Source of the DNA: DASXZH01 sp963829965
GTDB lineage: Bacteria > Armatimonadota > Fimbriimonadia > Fimbriimonadales > Fimbriimonadaceae
Length of the DNA: 64,000 nucleotides
Assembly: GCA_963829965.1 (NCBI GenBank)
Contig: CAWHLK010000058.1
Span: 117,731-181,730, forward strand
Reading direction: 5' to 3'
This document shows, one piece after another, positions 17,038 to 26,233 of the stretch (position 1 is its first letter; each line of letters opens with the position of its first letter). Position numbers and translations under genes: made by a program. Below the pieces are notes generated by a model, which saw only the letters and a list, made by a program, of their open reading frames with translations, was not told the DNA's origin and searched no databases.

Positions 17038-17222
17038 CGGCGGCTTTTGCACCACGAAGTTAGAGTACCGCCAGGAATGCGGCGAATAATCTGTGCTCGC
17101 CCTTTCAGGATTACCCGGAACAACTCAACCCCATTTTCCGGCACCATGACTATCCGCATGCTGCTCAGCTTGAGGATTAGCTCGATCACCGCGGGTTGGC
17201 TGCGGTGGGCCATGATAGAGAC

Positions 17223-18197
17223 ATGCTCGCTGCCGCTGCCGTAACTTTTCTGCTCGCGAACCCAACCGCCAAAACCGTTCTCTACGTTGGAGACTTAACC
17301 AGTTGGGATCATCCGGCGAAGATGGAAAAGAAGGGCGGCAACTGGACCTATAAAGCGGGGCTTCCGCCGGACGCGCGGGTGGAATACAAGTTTGTCGTGG
17401 ACGGAAACTGGACCCTCGATCCCAACGCGCAGAAGTGCGATAACGGCTTGGGGTCGCAAAACAGCTATTGGCAGGGCCCGAAATACAAGTTTGAGATTCC
17501 GGACGGTGATCCCCAGTCCCCCATGATGAGATCGGAAACCGTGATCGAGGGTTACAAGACCGTCTTATTTCAGCCGGCTGACAGAAGTCTGAAGGACCTG
17601 CCGATCCTCGCCTATGCGGACGGCAACACTTACGAGAGCATCGGTAAGGTTCAGAACGTGGTTGAGAACCTTGCTGAACAAGGCAAGATCCGGCACGTGG
17701 TGCTTCTTCTGGTTGCACCGAAGGATAGAGAACAAGACTACTGGCATGATTCCAAACCGGCCGAAGCGGTGTTGATAAACGAGATTCTGCCTTGGGCTCG
17801 GGAACACGCTCCCGCCAGTTCAAACGCGGCGGACCTTTTCGTGGGCGGTTCCAGCCTCGGCGGAGTATTTGCCCTTCGGCTTGCGGAGGATTACCCGGAC
17901 AAGGTCGCCGGCGGGATCCATTCGCAATCCGGCGCCTTTTGGGTTGAACCGGCTGACCTGGACCTGACCGTGCTGGACCGCATGACAAAGGGAATTCGAC
18001 TCTTCCTGGATTACGGGACGTACGAGCGAGAACTGACAAAGTCCAACCAGGACGCTCTCAAGGCTTTGAGGCAGGAAGGCGTGACAGCGAGTTCGCTGGT
18101 GACGCCCGAGGGTCACACTTGGACAGCCTGGCGGCATCGAATGGTGGCGGGATTGGAATATCTTTTGTCGCCCCAGGCTTCGTTAAAGTCGCCTTAA
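17223..18197 (+). CDS. Esterase (IroE/Fes-like) with N-terminal E-set/CBM48-like domain
   Basis: ATG 17223 gives a short hydrophobic N-terminus. Residues ~17-85 resemble the glycogen-binding E-set fold (VLYVGDLTSWDHPAK, VEYKFVVDGNWTLDPN). The rest is an alpha/beta hydrolase of the esterase D/enterochelin esterase type, with nucleophile motif GGSSLGG, an acid in LDYGTYERE and the catalytic His in PEGHTWTAW. The substrate may be an acylated sugar or a siderophore ester; no siderophore genes are nearby. Confidence 0.85.
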   Translation: MLAAAAVTFLLANPTAKTVLYVGDLTSWDHPAKMEKKGGNWTYKAGLPPDARVEYKFVVDGNWTLDPNAQKCDNGLGSQNSYWQGPKYKFEIPDGDPQSPMMRSETVIEGYKTVLFQPADRSLKDLPILAYADGNTYESIGKVQNVVENLAEQGKIRHVVLLLVAPKDREQDYWHDSKPAEAVLINEILPWAREHAPASSNAADLFVGGSSLGGVFALRLAEDYPDKVAGGIHSQSGAFWVEPADLDLTVLDRMTKGIRLFLDYGTYERELTKSNQDALKALRQEGVTASSLVTPEGHTWTAWRHRMVAGLEYLLSPQASLKSP

Positions 18198-18286
18198 ACC
18201 AGATTTAAAAACTAAACTCCTTGCCCCCATGAATTTCGTCTTGCAAGTTTAATGGAGCGCTTTGAAGCGCTGCCATGGGAGGATCT

Positions 18287-18598
18287 ATGAACCCTAACAC
18301 TACCAACCAGGTGAACGGTGGCGTTCTTGCCGCCTTTTTTGGCGCTTACTTGATTTTTTGGATCGCCATTGCGGCCTTCTTTGTCTTCATCTATTGGAAA
18401 ATAATCTCCAAAGCAGGCTTTAACGGAGCATTGAGTCTTTTAATGCTCGTTCCATGCGCCAACTTCATCATGCTCATTTGGTTCGCGTTCGCGGAATGGC
18501 CAATCGAACAGCGGCTCAGGATGATGGGCGGCGGGGGCGCAAACGGGCCGAGTCCCTATTTTCGCGGTCCCCAAGAGGGTCCTCCGCCCCAGGCATAA
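18287..18598 (+). CDS. Small membrane protein
   Basis: ATG 18287 is chosen because GGGAGGA stands 4 nt before it; the ATG at 18275 lies before that site. The protein has two transmembrane helices (AAFFGAYLIFWIAIAAFFVF and LSLLMLVPCANFIMLIWFAFA) and a Gly/Pro-rich cytoplasmic tail. It resembles short membrane proteins of the signal peptidase/DUF805-like type, but no function is assigned. Confidence 0.6.
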   Translation: MNPNTTNQVNGGVLAAFFGAYLIFWIAIAAFFVFIYWKIISKAGFNGALSLLMLVPCANFIMLIWFAFAEWPIEQRLRMMGGGGANGPSPYFRGPQEGPPPQA

Positions 18599-18628
18599 TC
18601 GCAATATACTGTTGGCCAGGGTGAACGC

Positions 18629-19390
18629 ATGCAGATAGAACTGGCCAACAAGACAGCCCTGGTAACCGGAGCGGGAAGCGGAATCGGCCGTGGTTGCGCG
18701 TTTGCTTTAGCCAGTGCCGGAGCGTTTGTTTTCGTCAATGACTTGGATAAAGATCGCGCTCAGGCGGTCGCCGACGAGGTTGGCGGCCACGCGTTGGTGG
18801 GCGACGTTGCCGAACCCGGCTGGTGGCTCGATACCGTTCTTGCGAGAGGCCCCCTTCACGTTCTGGTACACAACGCGGGCTATGATCTTTACACGCCGGT
18901 GGGCGAGACTGACATGGCGGCCTTCAAGAGGCTCCATGAGGTGATGCTCAGCGGCCCCTACGACATGGTACAGCTCTTGCTGCCAAGTTTGAAGGCGGCC
19001 AACGGCGCGGCGGTGATCTTTATCTCTTCCGTGCACGCGCAGGCGACTACCCCGAACTGCTCGGCCTATGCGGCGGCCAAAGGGGGGCAGGTTTCGATGG
19101 TTCGCAGCATGTGCCAGGATCTTGGGCCTCTGGGTATACGCGCTTTGAGCGTTTCACCAGGCTATGTGGATACTCCCTTGATCCGCCAGTGGCTCGACGG
19201 CTCCCCCGATCCTGCGGCTCTGCTCGCGAAGACCAAGAAGCTTCATCCGATGGGCCGGATTGGCACGCCGGAGGACGTTGGCTCGCTCGTTGCTTTCCTC
19301 GCTAGCCCCTTGGCCGAATACATCAACGGCGTCAATCTCATGATCGACGGCGGCCTGACGGCGAGGCTGTTGGATTGCGATTACTTCTGA
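18629..19390 (+). CDS. Short-chain dehydrogenase/reductase
   Basis: A 253-residue classical SDR: cofactor motif TGAGSGIGRG (residues 13-22), NAG near 90 (VHNAGYD), catalytic Ser in ISSV, and YAAAK with Tyr and Lys. The C-terminal SPGYVDTPL and DGGLTAR motifs are standard. Asp near 37 (NDLDKD) suggests NAD preference. The substrate is likely a sugar or sugar acid. It is 31 bp after the small membrane protein. Confidence 0.9.
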   Translation: MQIELANKTALVTGAGSGIGRGCAFALASAGAFVFVNDLDKDRAQAVADEVGGHALVGDVAEPGWWLDTVLARGPLHVLVHNAGYDLYTPVGETDMAAFKRLHEVMLSGPYDMVQLLLPSLKAANGAAVIFISSVHAQATTPNCSAYAAAKGGQVSMVRSMCQDLGPLGIRALSVSPGYVDTPLIRQWLDGSPDPAALLAKTKKLHPMGRIGTPEDVGSLVAFLASPLAEYINGVNLMIDGGLTARLLDCDYF

Positions 19391-19421
19391 GCCTAGGAAA
19401 TGGATATCGAGAGTCGCCGCA

Positions 19422-19491
19422 ACCTAAAACCTAGAACCTAAAACCCAAAACCTAAAACCCAAAACCCAAAACCTAGAACCTTAAACCTTAA
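19422..19491. repeat. ACCTAAA/ACCCAAA heptad array, 10 units
   Basis: Ten consecutive 7-bp units: ACCTAAA, ACCTAGA, ACCTAAA, ACCCAAA, ACCTAAA, ACCCAAA, ACCCAAA, ACCTAGA, ACCTTAA, ACCTTAA, then a degenerate ACTTAAG. The period is strictly 7. It lies in the convergent gap between the SDR and a GNAT gene. It resembles the short tandemly repeated heptamers (STRR) known from cyanobacteria. Confidence 0.9.
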
Positions 19492-19539
19492 ACTTAAGCA
19501 TTAACCATTTGGTTAGCCACTAAGCCTCCCCGTGTCGAT

Positions 19540-20259
19540 TCAATCGCCACGCATGGGACAGAAGATTTGCAATGTTGCCTCTCTACGAAACCCAAGCAAG
19601 GGATAAAGCTGGGCACCGGCTGAACTCGCCAGGAGCACGGTGTTGGCGTAGCCTGCGTTCTTGTCGTCCTGCAGTAACCGTGACATTAACGCCCTTCCAT
19701 AACCCTGGCGACGAAACTTCCCGTGCACATAGAGGGCTGCCGTCCAGGCGTTGCCGTTATACGGGATGCTGGTGACCCATCCGATGTCTTCCTTATCGTC
19801 CCAAACCGCGTACCGCCTCACGCCTTCCCTGAACTTGCGCGGCTGCTTCACCGATTGAGGGATGGCGGCCATTTGTTCCGCGGTTTCGATCAACCTAACC
19901 GGTGGGTCGCAGTGAAATTGGGGGATATCGTCCAAGTCGTGGACGAAGAGCCACTCCGTTGACATCGCCCGGTAGCCCAGCCTCTTGAACTCCGCTTTTA
20001 CTTCTGCGAGTTGGGAATCCGGATGCAAATAAGAGATGAAGTGCCATCCGAGGTCCACAGCTCGAATTTGCGAAACCGTGTCTTCCGGTGATGGAATGCG
20101 GGCGACGACCTCGATCTTGCGAGGGCCGCGCTTGCGGCCGGGCGCATCTTGCATCACCCACAGATCGCCGTGTTTGGACGCTAAGTAGGGATGGCTCGCG
20201 CTCCGTTGATGGCAATATGCTTGGACAAACACTTCGATGGCCTCATCTAAGGCGAGCAT
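19540..20259 (-). CDS. GNAT-family N-acetyltransferase, two-domain
   Basis: A 239-residue protein. The C-terminal ~110 residues are a GNAT domain with motif A (AALYVHGKFRRQGYGRALMSR) and motif B (GAQLYPLLGFRREA). The N-terminal half may be a degenerate GNAT or substrate domain. The start at 20259 is 105 bp from the divergent PadR gene. Substrate unknown. Confidence 0.78.
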   Translation of the reverse strand: MLALDEAIEVFVQAYCHQRSASHPYLASKHGDLWVMQDAPGRKRGPRKIEVVARIPSPEDTVSQIRAVDLGWHFISYLHPDSQLAEVKAEFKRLGYRAMSTEWLFVHDLDDIPQFHCDPPVRLIETAEQMAAIPQSVKQPRKFREGVRRYAVWDDKEDIGWVTSIPYNGNAWTAALYVHGKFRRQGYGRALMSRLLQDDKNAGYANTVLLASSAGAQLYPLLGFRREATLQIFCPMRGD

Positions 20260-20326
20260 TCATCCATTTTAGCTGCCACCCCGCCAAAGACTGCAGTGGC
20301 TATTTTTCCCTATCATGCAACTAGGC

Positions 20327-20364
20327 ATCATAAAATGATGTATAGTATCTACAAGAGGTAGATA
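20327..20364 (+). promoter_or_regulatory. Putative PadR operator overlapping the ribosome binding site
   Basis: A perfect 7-bp dyad, TATCTAC (20346-20352) and GTAGATA (20358-20364) with a 5-bp spacer, ends at the base before the start codon and encloses the Shine-Dalgarno-like AGAGGT. A second dyad CATCA/TGATG (20327-20341) lies just upstream. Autorepression by the PadR protein is inferred from position. Confidence 0.5.
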
Positions 20365-20697
20365 ATGAAGTTCAAAGGCAATTTGGAGGCCATGGTTTTA
20401 GGAGCGTTGAAAGATGGCCCGCTTCATGGTTACGCGATTGCGAAGGCGATTGAGAATCAGAGCGGGGAAGCACTGAAAGTTGGTGAAAACCAGCTCTACC
20501 CGACCCTCCACCGTTTGGAGCGGGAGGAGTTTGTGGAGGCCGAGTGGCAGCCGCAAGAAAACAAGCCGCCCCGCAAAACCTACAAGCTCACCGAAACCGG
20601 TAAAGGCAAGCTGGCAAAGTTCCGGAAGGACTGGGCCAGCCATGCAAGCGCTATGAGCGCAGTTCTGGGCGTCACTTTGGAGGCGAGCCGTGGCTAA
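20365..20697 (+). CDS. PadR-family transcriptional regulator
   Basis: A 110-residue winged-helix protein with the PadR signature: MVLGALKDGPLHGYAIAK, then NQLYPTLHRLEREEFVEAEW and the wing with KPPRKTYKLTETG. The short C-terminal helix is the dimerisation element. Its stop overlaps the GTG start of the next gene by 8 nt, the usual PadR plus membrane-sensor pair. Confidence 0.92.
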   Translation: MKFKGNLEAMVLGALKDGPLHGYAIAKAIENQSGEALKVGENQLYPTLHRLEREEFVEAEWQPQENKPPRKTYKLTETGKGKLAKFRKDWASHASAMSAVLGVTLEASRG

Positions 20698-21799
20698 ATC
20701 TATCATCGATTATCTTCGCGAGTTGAAGGAACGGCTGGAAGGCCTATTGCCGAGAGACCAGATCGAATCTCTCGTGCAAGAAACCGGAGACCACCTTTCC
20801 GAGCTAAGGGAGGAGTTAGGAACGGAAGAGTTGGCGATTGCCAAGTTTGGCGCAGTCGAGAGTTTAGCCGAGAGCATCCTGAAGGACCGCAATAAGGTGA
20901 ACACGTGGAAGGCGTCGGCTTGGCCGATTGGCGTGCTCGTCGGTGGGACGGTGCTCGCCATTTTGATATCACGAGTGCTTGGACCGATCCGCACTCCATT
21001 CAGCTCGATGGATGCTGGAATCTACGTCATTTGGGCACTCCCCTTTGCGTTTGCCTTTGCGTGCTACCGGGCGAAGCAACTCTTCCCTTTGCAACTCGCG
21101 CTTCTTGCACTCGTGGTTTGCTTGTTCAGGATTGGGGTGGACGCGCCAAAAGTTGCGGTGGATACACAAGTTTATTTTGGAGAGAGACACCCAGGCGCGG
21201 GTCGTTCGCTCTCTTCCGGAGTGGTGCGCGCAAGGGCGGGATTTTCGGTATTGTTTCCAGACATTCGATATGTGTTCGTGCCCGATCGCGACCTCAAAAG
21301 CGTCGAAGCGGTTGCGCGGGAGACTCTTGCTAAATATGAAGAGGCCAGGTCCGGCCTGGACTCTGAGGCGGCGGTTATTTCAGCCGCCGAAGCTCATGCC
21401 TCACCCAATGATGAACTTCGGGAATATCCGTTGCCAGGCAAATATGTGGGGTACGCGAAACAATACGGCGGTGAAGGCGATCCGGATCCGGACTTCCAAA
21501 AACAGAAAGTTCTTGGACTCAAGAATGCGGCGTCCTTTTGGAAGCCCTCGATTCTAGCCAAGGCCAGACAGGCGATCGGGGCCGAAAGCCAAGACACCCA
21601 ATCAACACTTGCCGCGATGACTGCCGAAGAGAAGGAAACCAGCATGCGGAGACTTGGTCTGGCCACCTGGACCCACGCTCTTCATTTCTTCGACGAGTTT
21701 TTGTACTTCTTCCTCATCAACCTGGCTGCCTACGGTCTGGCTCTATTTGTCGAGAAGCTGAAACGTCAAAGGCGGAAAGGGATGCAAACGGCGGATTAA
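20690..21799 (+). CDS. PadR-linked membrane sensor (HAAS/DUF1700-like)
   Basis: GTG start at 20690 inside the end of the PadR gene. Residues 1-65 form a helical HAAS-like module (YLRELKERLEGLLPRDQIES, then ELREELGTEELAIAKFG). This is followed by three hydrophobic helices (ILISRVLGPI, YVIWALPFAFAFA, LALLALVVCLFRIG), an extracytoplasmic region of ~170 residues, and a last helix (FLYFFLINLAAYGLALFVE) with a basic tail. Proteins of this type are encoded with PadR regulators and are thought to respond to envelope state. The terminator follows 31 bp downstream. Confidence 0.7.
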   Translation: MAKSIIDYLRELKERLEGLLPRDQIESLVQETGDHLSELREELGTEELAIAKFGAVESLAESILKDRNKVNTWKASAWPIGVLVGGTVLAILISRVLGPIRTPFSSMDAGIYVIWALPFAFAFACYRAKQLFPLQLALLALVVCLFRIGVDAPKVAVDTQVYFGERHPGAGRSLSSGVVRARAGFSVLFPDIRYVFVPDRDLKSVEAVARETLAKYEEARSGLDSEAAVISAAEAHASPNDELREYPLPGKYVGYAKQYGGEGDPDPDFQKQKVLGLKNAASFWKPSILAKARQAIGAESQDTQSTLAAMTAEEKETSMRRLGLATWTHALHFFDEFLYFFLINLAAYGLALFVEKLKRQRRKGMQTAD

Positions 21800-21830
21800 G
21801 CGGAACCCGCGCGGAGCGCTGTGGACAAGT

Positions 21831-21855
21831 GCGGCGATTTCCTTCGCCGCTTTTT
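21831..21855 (+). terminator. Rho-independent terminator
   Basis: Stem GCGGCGA (21831-21837) and TCGCCGC (21844-21850) with T5. It ends the PadR operon. Confidence 0.85.
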
Positions 21856-22013
21856 ATGGGCGGGAAATCCATTTGCCGCCGACCAATTTCGAGCGCGCTC
21901 CGGCTGCAGTTCGCACCGAAACGTCGCCGGATTCATGGCGGCGAAGGATAGCCGCACTCCACAGCGCCTTCGGCGCGGGATAATAGCATGGGCGTCCAAC
22001 CCGTCATCCAACA

Positions 22014-23429
22014 ATGCTGTTCAACTCCGTCGGCTATCTCGTTTTTCTGCCCGTAGTCGTCGGTGTCACTTTTCTGCTGCCCAACCGGTTTCGGTGGATG
22101 TGGCTGCTGGCTGCCAGCTATTTCTTTTACATGTGCTGGAACGCAGCGTACGCGCTTTTGCTGGTGGCGTCCACCCTTATCGCCTATTTTGCAGGTTTGG
22201 TTTGCGATAGCACGCAGGACCACCGAAAGAAGAAGTTGGCGCTTGCCGCCAGCGTGGTGGTGAACCTCTCGATTCTCGTGGTGTTCAAGTATTGGCGCTT
22301 CATCAACCACTCCATGACCGGGTTATTCGGGGCCCTGCATTGGCGGTGGCCGGTCCCGGATCTGGACGTGCTTCTTCCCGTTGGCATCTCTTTCTTCACG
22401 TTCCAATCGATGAGCTACACGTTCGACGTGTACCGAGGCAAGATCAAAGCCGAACGGCACCTCGGTTACCTCGGCCTGTACAAGGCGTTCTTTCCACAGA
22501 TGGTTGCTGGTCCGATCGAGCGCGGTGGCCATCTTCTTCCTCAGTTCCGGGCGGACCACCCATGGGATTGGGCTCGGGTTGCAAGCGGTTTGGAACTCAT
22601 TCTCTGGGGATTGTTCAAGAAGGTCGTAATTGCGGACCGGCTGTCCTTGTTCGTGGACGCGGTTTACAACAATGTTCCCCGCCACAACGCCACCGATTAC
22701 GCGCTGGCGACCTACCTTTTTGCGTTTCAGATCTATTGCGATTTTTCGGGCTACTCGGACATCGCCATCGGCTCGGCCCGGATTCTTGGCATCGATTTGA
22801 TGAAGAACTTCTATGCGCCGTATTTCTCCCGGAGCATTCAAGAGTTTTGGCGGCGGTGGCATATTTCGCTCTCCACATGGCTGCGGGACTACCTCTATAT
22901 TCCCCTCGGCGGAAGCAGAAACGGCAAGTTCAACACTTATAAGAACCTCCTGGTGACCATGCTGCTTGGAGGGCTTTGGCACGGCGCGAGTTGGAACTTC
23001 GTGGCGTGGGGCGGTATTCATGGGATTTTGCTCTGCGGCTCACGGGGAAGCCGGCTCTCGACGGCGGAAATTGACTGCCAGGCCTGGTGGGTCAAGGGGC
23101 TGAAGATCTTCATCACCTTCAACCTGGTTTGTTTTGCCTGGATTTTCTTTCGGTCTTCCTCATGGGCGGACACGCTTACGATTCTTAACTCGTTCGGCCA
23201 CCTGCAGTTTGGCCGGCCCTTTATCGACCCGGTCTCGCTTTTCTGCGGAATGGCGGGAATTGCGGTTCTGCTTCTGGTCGAGGTCTGCTACGTTCGGCGG
23301 CCGAAATTTTCGCTTGGATTGGCTCCGCGCTCCTGTTACCCTCAGATGGGCATGCTACTACGCGACCATCTTTGCGATCACTTTGATCGGTGTTGAAAAC
23401 GGCCCCAGTTCATCTACTTCCAGTTCTAA
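22014..23429 (+). CDS. MBOAT-family O-acyltransferase (AlgI/DltB-like), two compensating frameshifts near C-term
   Basis: About 470 residues with 10 or more membrane helices. MBOAT hallmarks are present: FPQMVAGPIER, FCDFSGYSDIAIG-like (YCDFSGYSDIAIGSARILG), SIQEFWRRWHISLSTWLRDY and the active-site His in GLWHGASWNFVAWG. The frame stops at 23394 after a stretch that is out of register. The expected helix (LRWACYYATIFAITLIGV) is in another frame, and the family C-terminus QFIYFQF reappears in the original frame with TAA at 23427-23429. That TAA overlaps the next start codon by one base. The protein acetylates extracellular polysaccharide together with the SGNH partner. Confidence 0.88.
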
Positions 23430-24376
23430 TGAGGCCCTATTCCAAGCATCCGTCCAGAATCGCGCTGTTCCTCGCGATTTTGTTCGTGCTTGACCGAGGC
23501 ATCGGCCTTGTGTTGCATCAGATGATGATGCGAGTGAATACGGGCGAAGGCGTGGGCAAGATCAATGCCGCGTTGGAGCCTCAGCACCGAGACAGCGATC
23601 TGATCGTTTTCGGCTCGTCTCGTGCGCGCCACCACATCGATCCCCGGGTTCTCGACGCCGGACTGAAGATCAACTCCTACAATGTAGCGGTTAACGGTAT
23701 GGGGATCGATTACGCGGCCATGCTGGAATCCATGATCCTGAAGCGCGGAACCAAAGCCAAGGTCTTCGTTCTCGTGTTTAATGTCAACGATCTGTTCGCC
23801 GGTCTGCAGCATAAGCCCTCCATGTTCGCCCCCTTCCTGCACGATACGCCCGAGGTCGATAAACTGCTGGTAAGGGACTGGGGGGACACGGTTAAGCTGT
23901 GGTCGGTAACGTATCGCTATAACTCGCTGGTTCTTCCCATGCTGCGATTTCTTTCCCGACCGGAAGAGGACTTCAAGGGCTATTTGCCGCTTTTCGGCCA
24001 CTTGCCGGAAAAGCTCGATACGAACGCCGACCCGCTGGCGCCGCCGCAAGGGGCCAAGCTCGATCTTTCGGCATTGGATACCTTCGGCTATTTTGTGAAG
24101 TCAGCCAAGGCGGCCGGGATCCGCGTGGTTTGCCTGGAGGGGCCGCATTTTCGCGTCAAGCCAGTAACTACGCTTGAAGACGACGCTGTCGCCGACATCC
24201 GCCAAACGGTTGTTTCCGCGGGCGCCGAGTTTTGGCCGATGGACGAAAACGAATATCCGCAGCTAAAGGACAAGACACTTTACAGGGATGCGGCCCATCT
24301 CAACGCGGAGGGTTCGAAGCTCTTTAGCGAGCTCTTGGCTACCAGGCTGAAAGCGGAGTATCCGGACCTCTATTAA
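23429..24376 (+). CDS. Membrane-anchored SGNH-like protein, MBOAT partner
   Basis: Starts at ATG 23429 (MRPYSKHPSR), one base inside the MBOAT stop codon. There is an N-terminal signal anchor (IALFLAILFVLDRG), then an SGNH-hydrolase fold with block I as LIVFGSSRARHHIDP and the closing block V as YRDAAHLNAEGS (Asp-x-x-His). Proteins of the DltD/AlgX/AlgJ type take acetyl or alanyl groups delivered by the MBOAT and place them on polysaccharide. The coupling of the two genes supports that role. Confidence 0.82.
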   Translation: MRPYSKHPSRIALFLAILFVLDRGIGLVLHQMMMRVNTGEGVGKINAALEPQHRDSDLIVFGSSRARHHIDPRVLDAGLKINSYNVAVNGMGIDYAAMLESMILKRGTKAKVFVLVFNVNDLFAGLQHKPSMFAPFLHDTPEVDKLLVRDWGDTVKLWSVTYRYNSLVLPMLRFLSRPEEDFKGYLPLFGHLPEKLDTNADPLAPPQGAKLDLSALDTFGYFVKSAKAAGIRVVCLEGPHFRVKPVTTLEDDAVADIRQTVVSAGAEFWPMDENEYPQLKDKTLYRDAAHLNAEGSKLFSELLATRLKAEYPDLY

Positions 24377-24506
24377 AAAACCCAAATGCATGGGCGAAAA
24401 ATTCGCAGTTCCCCGCAGCCTGTGGAGTATTAATACCTGACGTGCCTGGATTGGGACGCTGCATTGCAGACTTGTTACATTAAGGCGCAGGAGAGTTGAA
24501 AGGGAA

Positions 24507-26231
24507 TTGGCCAAGGCTTCCAAAGTAGCGACCAAGCTAGAGCACCTAGAAAAGGCACCCAGCGGGATAGACGGTTTCGACGACATCACGAACGGCGGTT
24601 TGCCGAAGGGAAGACCCACCCTGGTCTGCGGCTCAGCGGGGTGCGGCAAAACCGTGTTCTCGGTTGAATTCCTCGTGCGCGGGGCGCTGGAGTACGGGGA
24701 ACCGGGAGTTTTTGTTGCCTTTGAGGAGAACCCGTCCGATCTGGCGAAGAACGTCGCCTCCCTCGGCTTCGATTTGGAAGATCTCCAAGAACGCAATCTG
24801 CTCAGGATGGATCATGTTGTGGTCGATCGATCGGAAATCGAGGAAGCGGGTGACTATGACCTCGAAGGCCTTTTCATCCGTCTCGGCTATCTGATCGACC
24901 AGATTGGAGCGAGGCGAGTCGTGCTCGATACGATTGAGACGATCTTCGCGAGTTTCGAAAACCAGGCTGTACTCAGAAACGAATTGAGACGCCTATTCTA
25001 TTGGCTCAAGGAAAGAGGGGTCACCGCCGTCATTACGGGTGAGCGTGGCGAGGGCCAACTTACTCGCCAAGGGCTTGAGGAGTATGTTTCGGACTGCGTG
25101 ATTCTCCTCGACCACCGGATCGTGGACCAGGTGAGCACCCGCCGGCTACGGATTGTCAAGTATCGGGGCAGCCTCCACGGGACCAACGAATATCCGTTTC
25201 TGATTGACAAGAGCGGGTTCAGCGTCCTGCCGGTCACAAGCATCTCTCTTCAGCACGGCGCGAGCGCGGAGCGGGTTTCCTCCGGGGTGACAGAGTTGGA
25301 CGAGATGTTGGACGGCAGGGGCTATTTCCGAGGCAGCAGCATTTTGATTTCCGGCACGGCGGGGACCGGAAAAACGTCTCTGGGCGCGATATTCGCCGAT
25401 GCGCGCTGCACAGAGGGAGAAAAATGTCTCTACTTCGCTTTTGAAGAGTCCGAAGCGCAAATCGTGCGGAACATGCACTCCCTGGGCGTGGACTTGCAGA
25501 AATGGATCGATAAAGGGCTCTTGAAGGTACATGCCACGAGGCCTATGCACTACGGTTTGGAGATGCATCTTGCCACCATGCAACGGATGATCAAGCGCGA
25601 GATGCCTTCCGCGGTCGTGATCGATCCGATATCCAATCTCAACTCGATCGGCGGGCGGTTTGACATCTCGGCGATGCTGATCCGGTTGGTGGACTTCCTA
25701 AAGGCGAACTACATTACCGGTTTATTTCTCTATTTGAGCAGCGGCGGCAGTGTCCTGGAGGCTACGGAATCCGGCATGTCCTCGGTGATGGACACTTGGA
25801 TATTGCTTCGGGACATTGAGATCAACGGTGAGCGCAACCGTGGCATATACGTGCTGAAATCGCGGGGCATGAAACACTCCAATCAGATTCGGGAGTTCCT
25901 GATCACACACCAAGGAGTGAAGCTGAAAGATGTCTATTTGGGCTCCGAAGGCGTTTTGACCGGCTCTGCAAGGCTCGCCCAAGAGGCGCGGGATAGAGAG
26001 CGTCAGGATGCGGCAAACACCGATGCCAAGCGCAGGTCAGCCATTTTTGAGCGCAAGAAACGCTCGTTAGAGGCACAGGTTGCCGCACTTCAGGCAGAGA
26101 TTGAAGCGGAAGAGTTGGCGCTATTGCAAGAAATGGACGTCGAGAAAATCAGACAACAAAAGGAGATCGAAGAGAGAGCCGAGATGGCCAAGAGCAGAAG
26201 GGCCAGCGCCGGCGGAACGAAAGGTCATTAG
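24507..26231 (+). CDS. kaiC: KaiC-like circadian clock/signalling ATPase
   Basis: TTG start after GAAAGGG. This double-RecA protein of 574 residues has CI Walker A GSAGCGKT (42-49) with AFEENPSDL and a Walker B near RRVVLDTIETIF; CII has Walker A GTAGTGKT (283-290), the catalytic EE pair in YFAFEESEAQ, and AVVIDPISNL. The CII autophosphorylation site of cyanobacterial KaiC (Ser431/Thr432) aligns with Ser425-Ser426 in GMSSVMDTW, so phosphorylation on two serines is possible. A charged coiled-coil tail of about 90 residues follows residue 485, longer than in the cyanobacterial protein. Two kaiB-like genes, a histidine kinase and a response regulator follow in the same operon; no kaiA is present. 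Confidence 0.92.
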   Translation: MAKASKVATKLEHLEKAPSGIDGFDDITNGGLPKGRPTLVCGSAGCGKTVFSVEFLVRGALEYGEPGVFVAFEENPSDLAKNVASLGFDLEDLQERNLLRMDHVVVDRSEIEEAGDYDLEGLFIRLGYLIDQIGARRVVLDTIETIFASFENQAVLRNELRRLFYWLKERGVTAVITGERGEGQLTRQGLEEYVSDCVILLDHRIVDQVSTRRLRIVKYRGSLHGTNEYPFLIDKSGFSVLPVTSISLQHGASAERVSSGVTELDEMLDGRGYFRGSSILISGTAGTGKTSLGAIFADARCTEGEKCLYFAFEESEAQIVRNMHSLGVDLQKWIDKGLLKVHATRPMHYGLEMHLATMQRMIKREMPSAVVIDPISNLNSIGGRFDISAMLIRLVDFLKANYITGLFLYLSSGGSVLEATESGMSSVMDTWILLRDIEINGERNRGIYVLKSRGMKHSNQIREFLITHQGVKLKDVYLGSEGVLTGSARLAQEARDRERQDAANTDAKRRSAIFERKKRSLEAQVAALQAEIEAEELALLQEMDVEKIRQQKEIEERAEMAKSRRASAGGTKGH

Positions 26232-26233
26232 GA

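Noticed and set aside
24377..24506. Clear sigma-70 promoter for the Kai operon
   Set aside because: TTGCAG and a weak TACATT-like box are present, but spacing and match are too poor to call.
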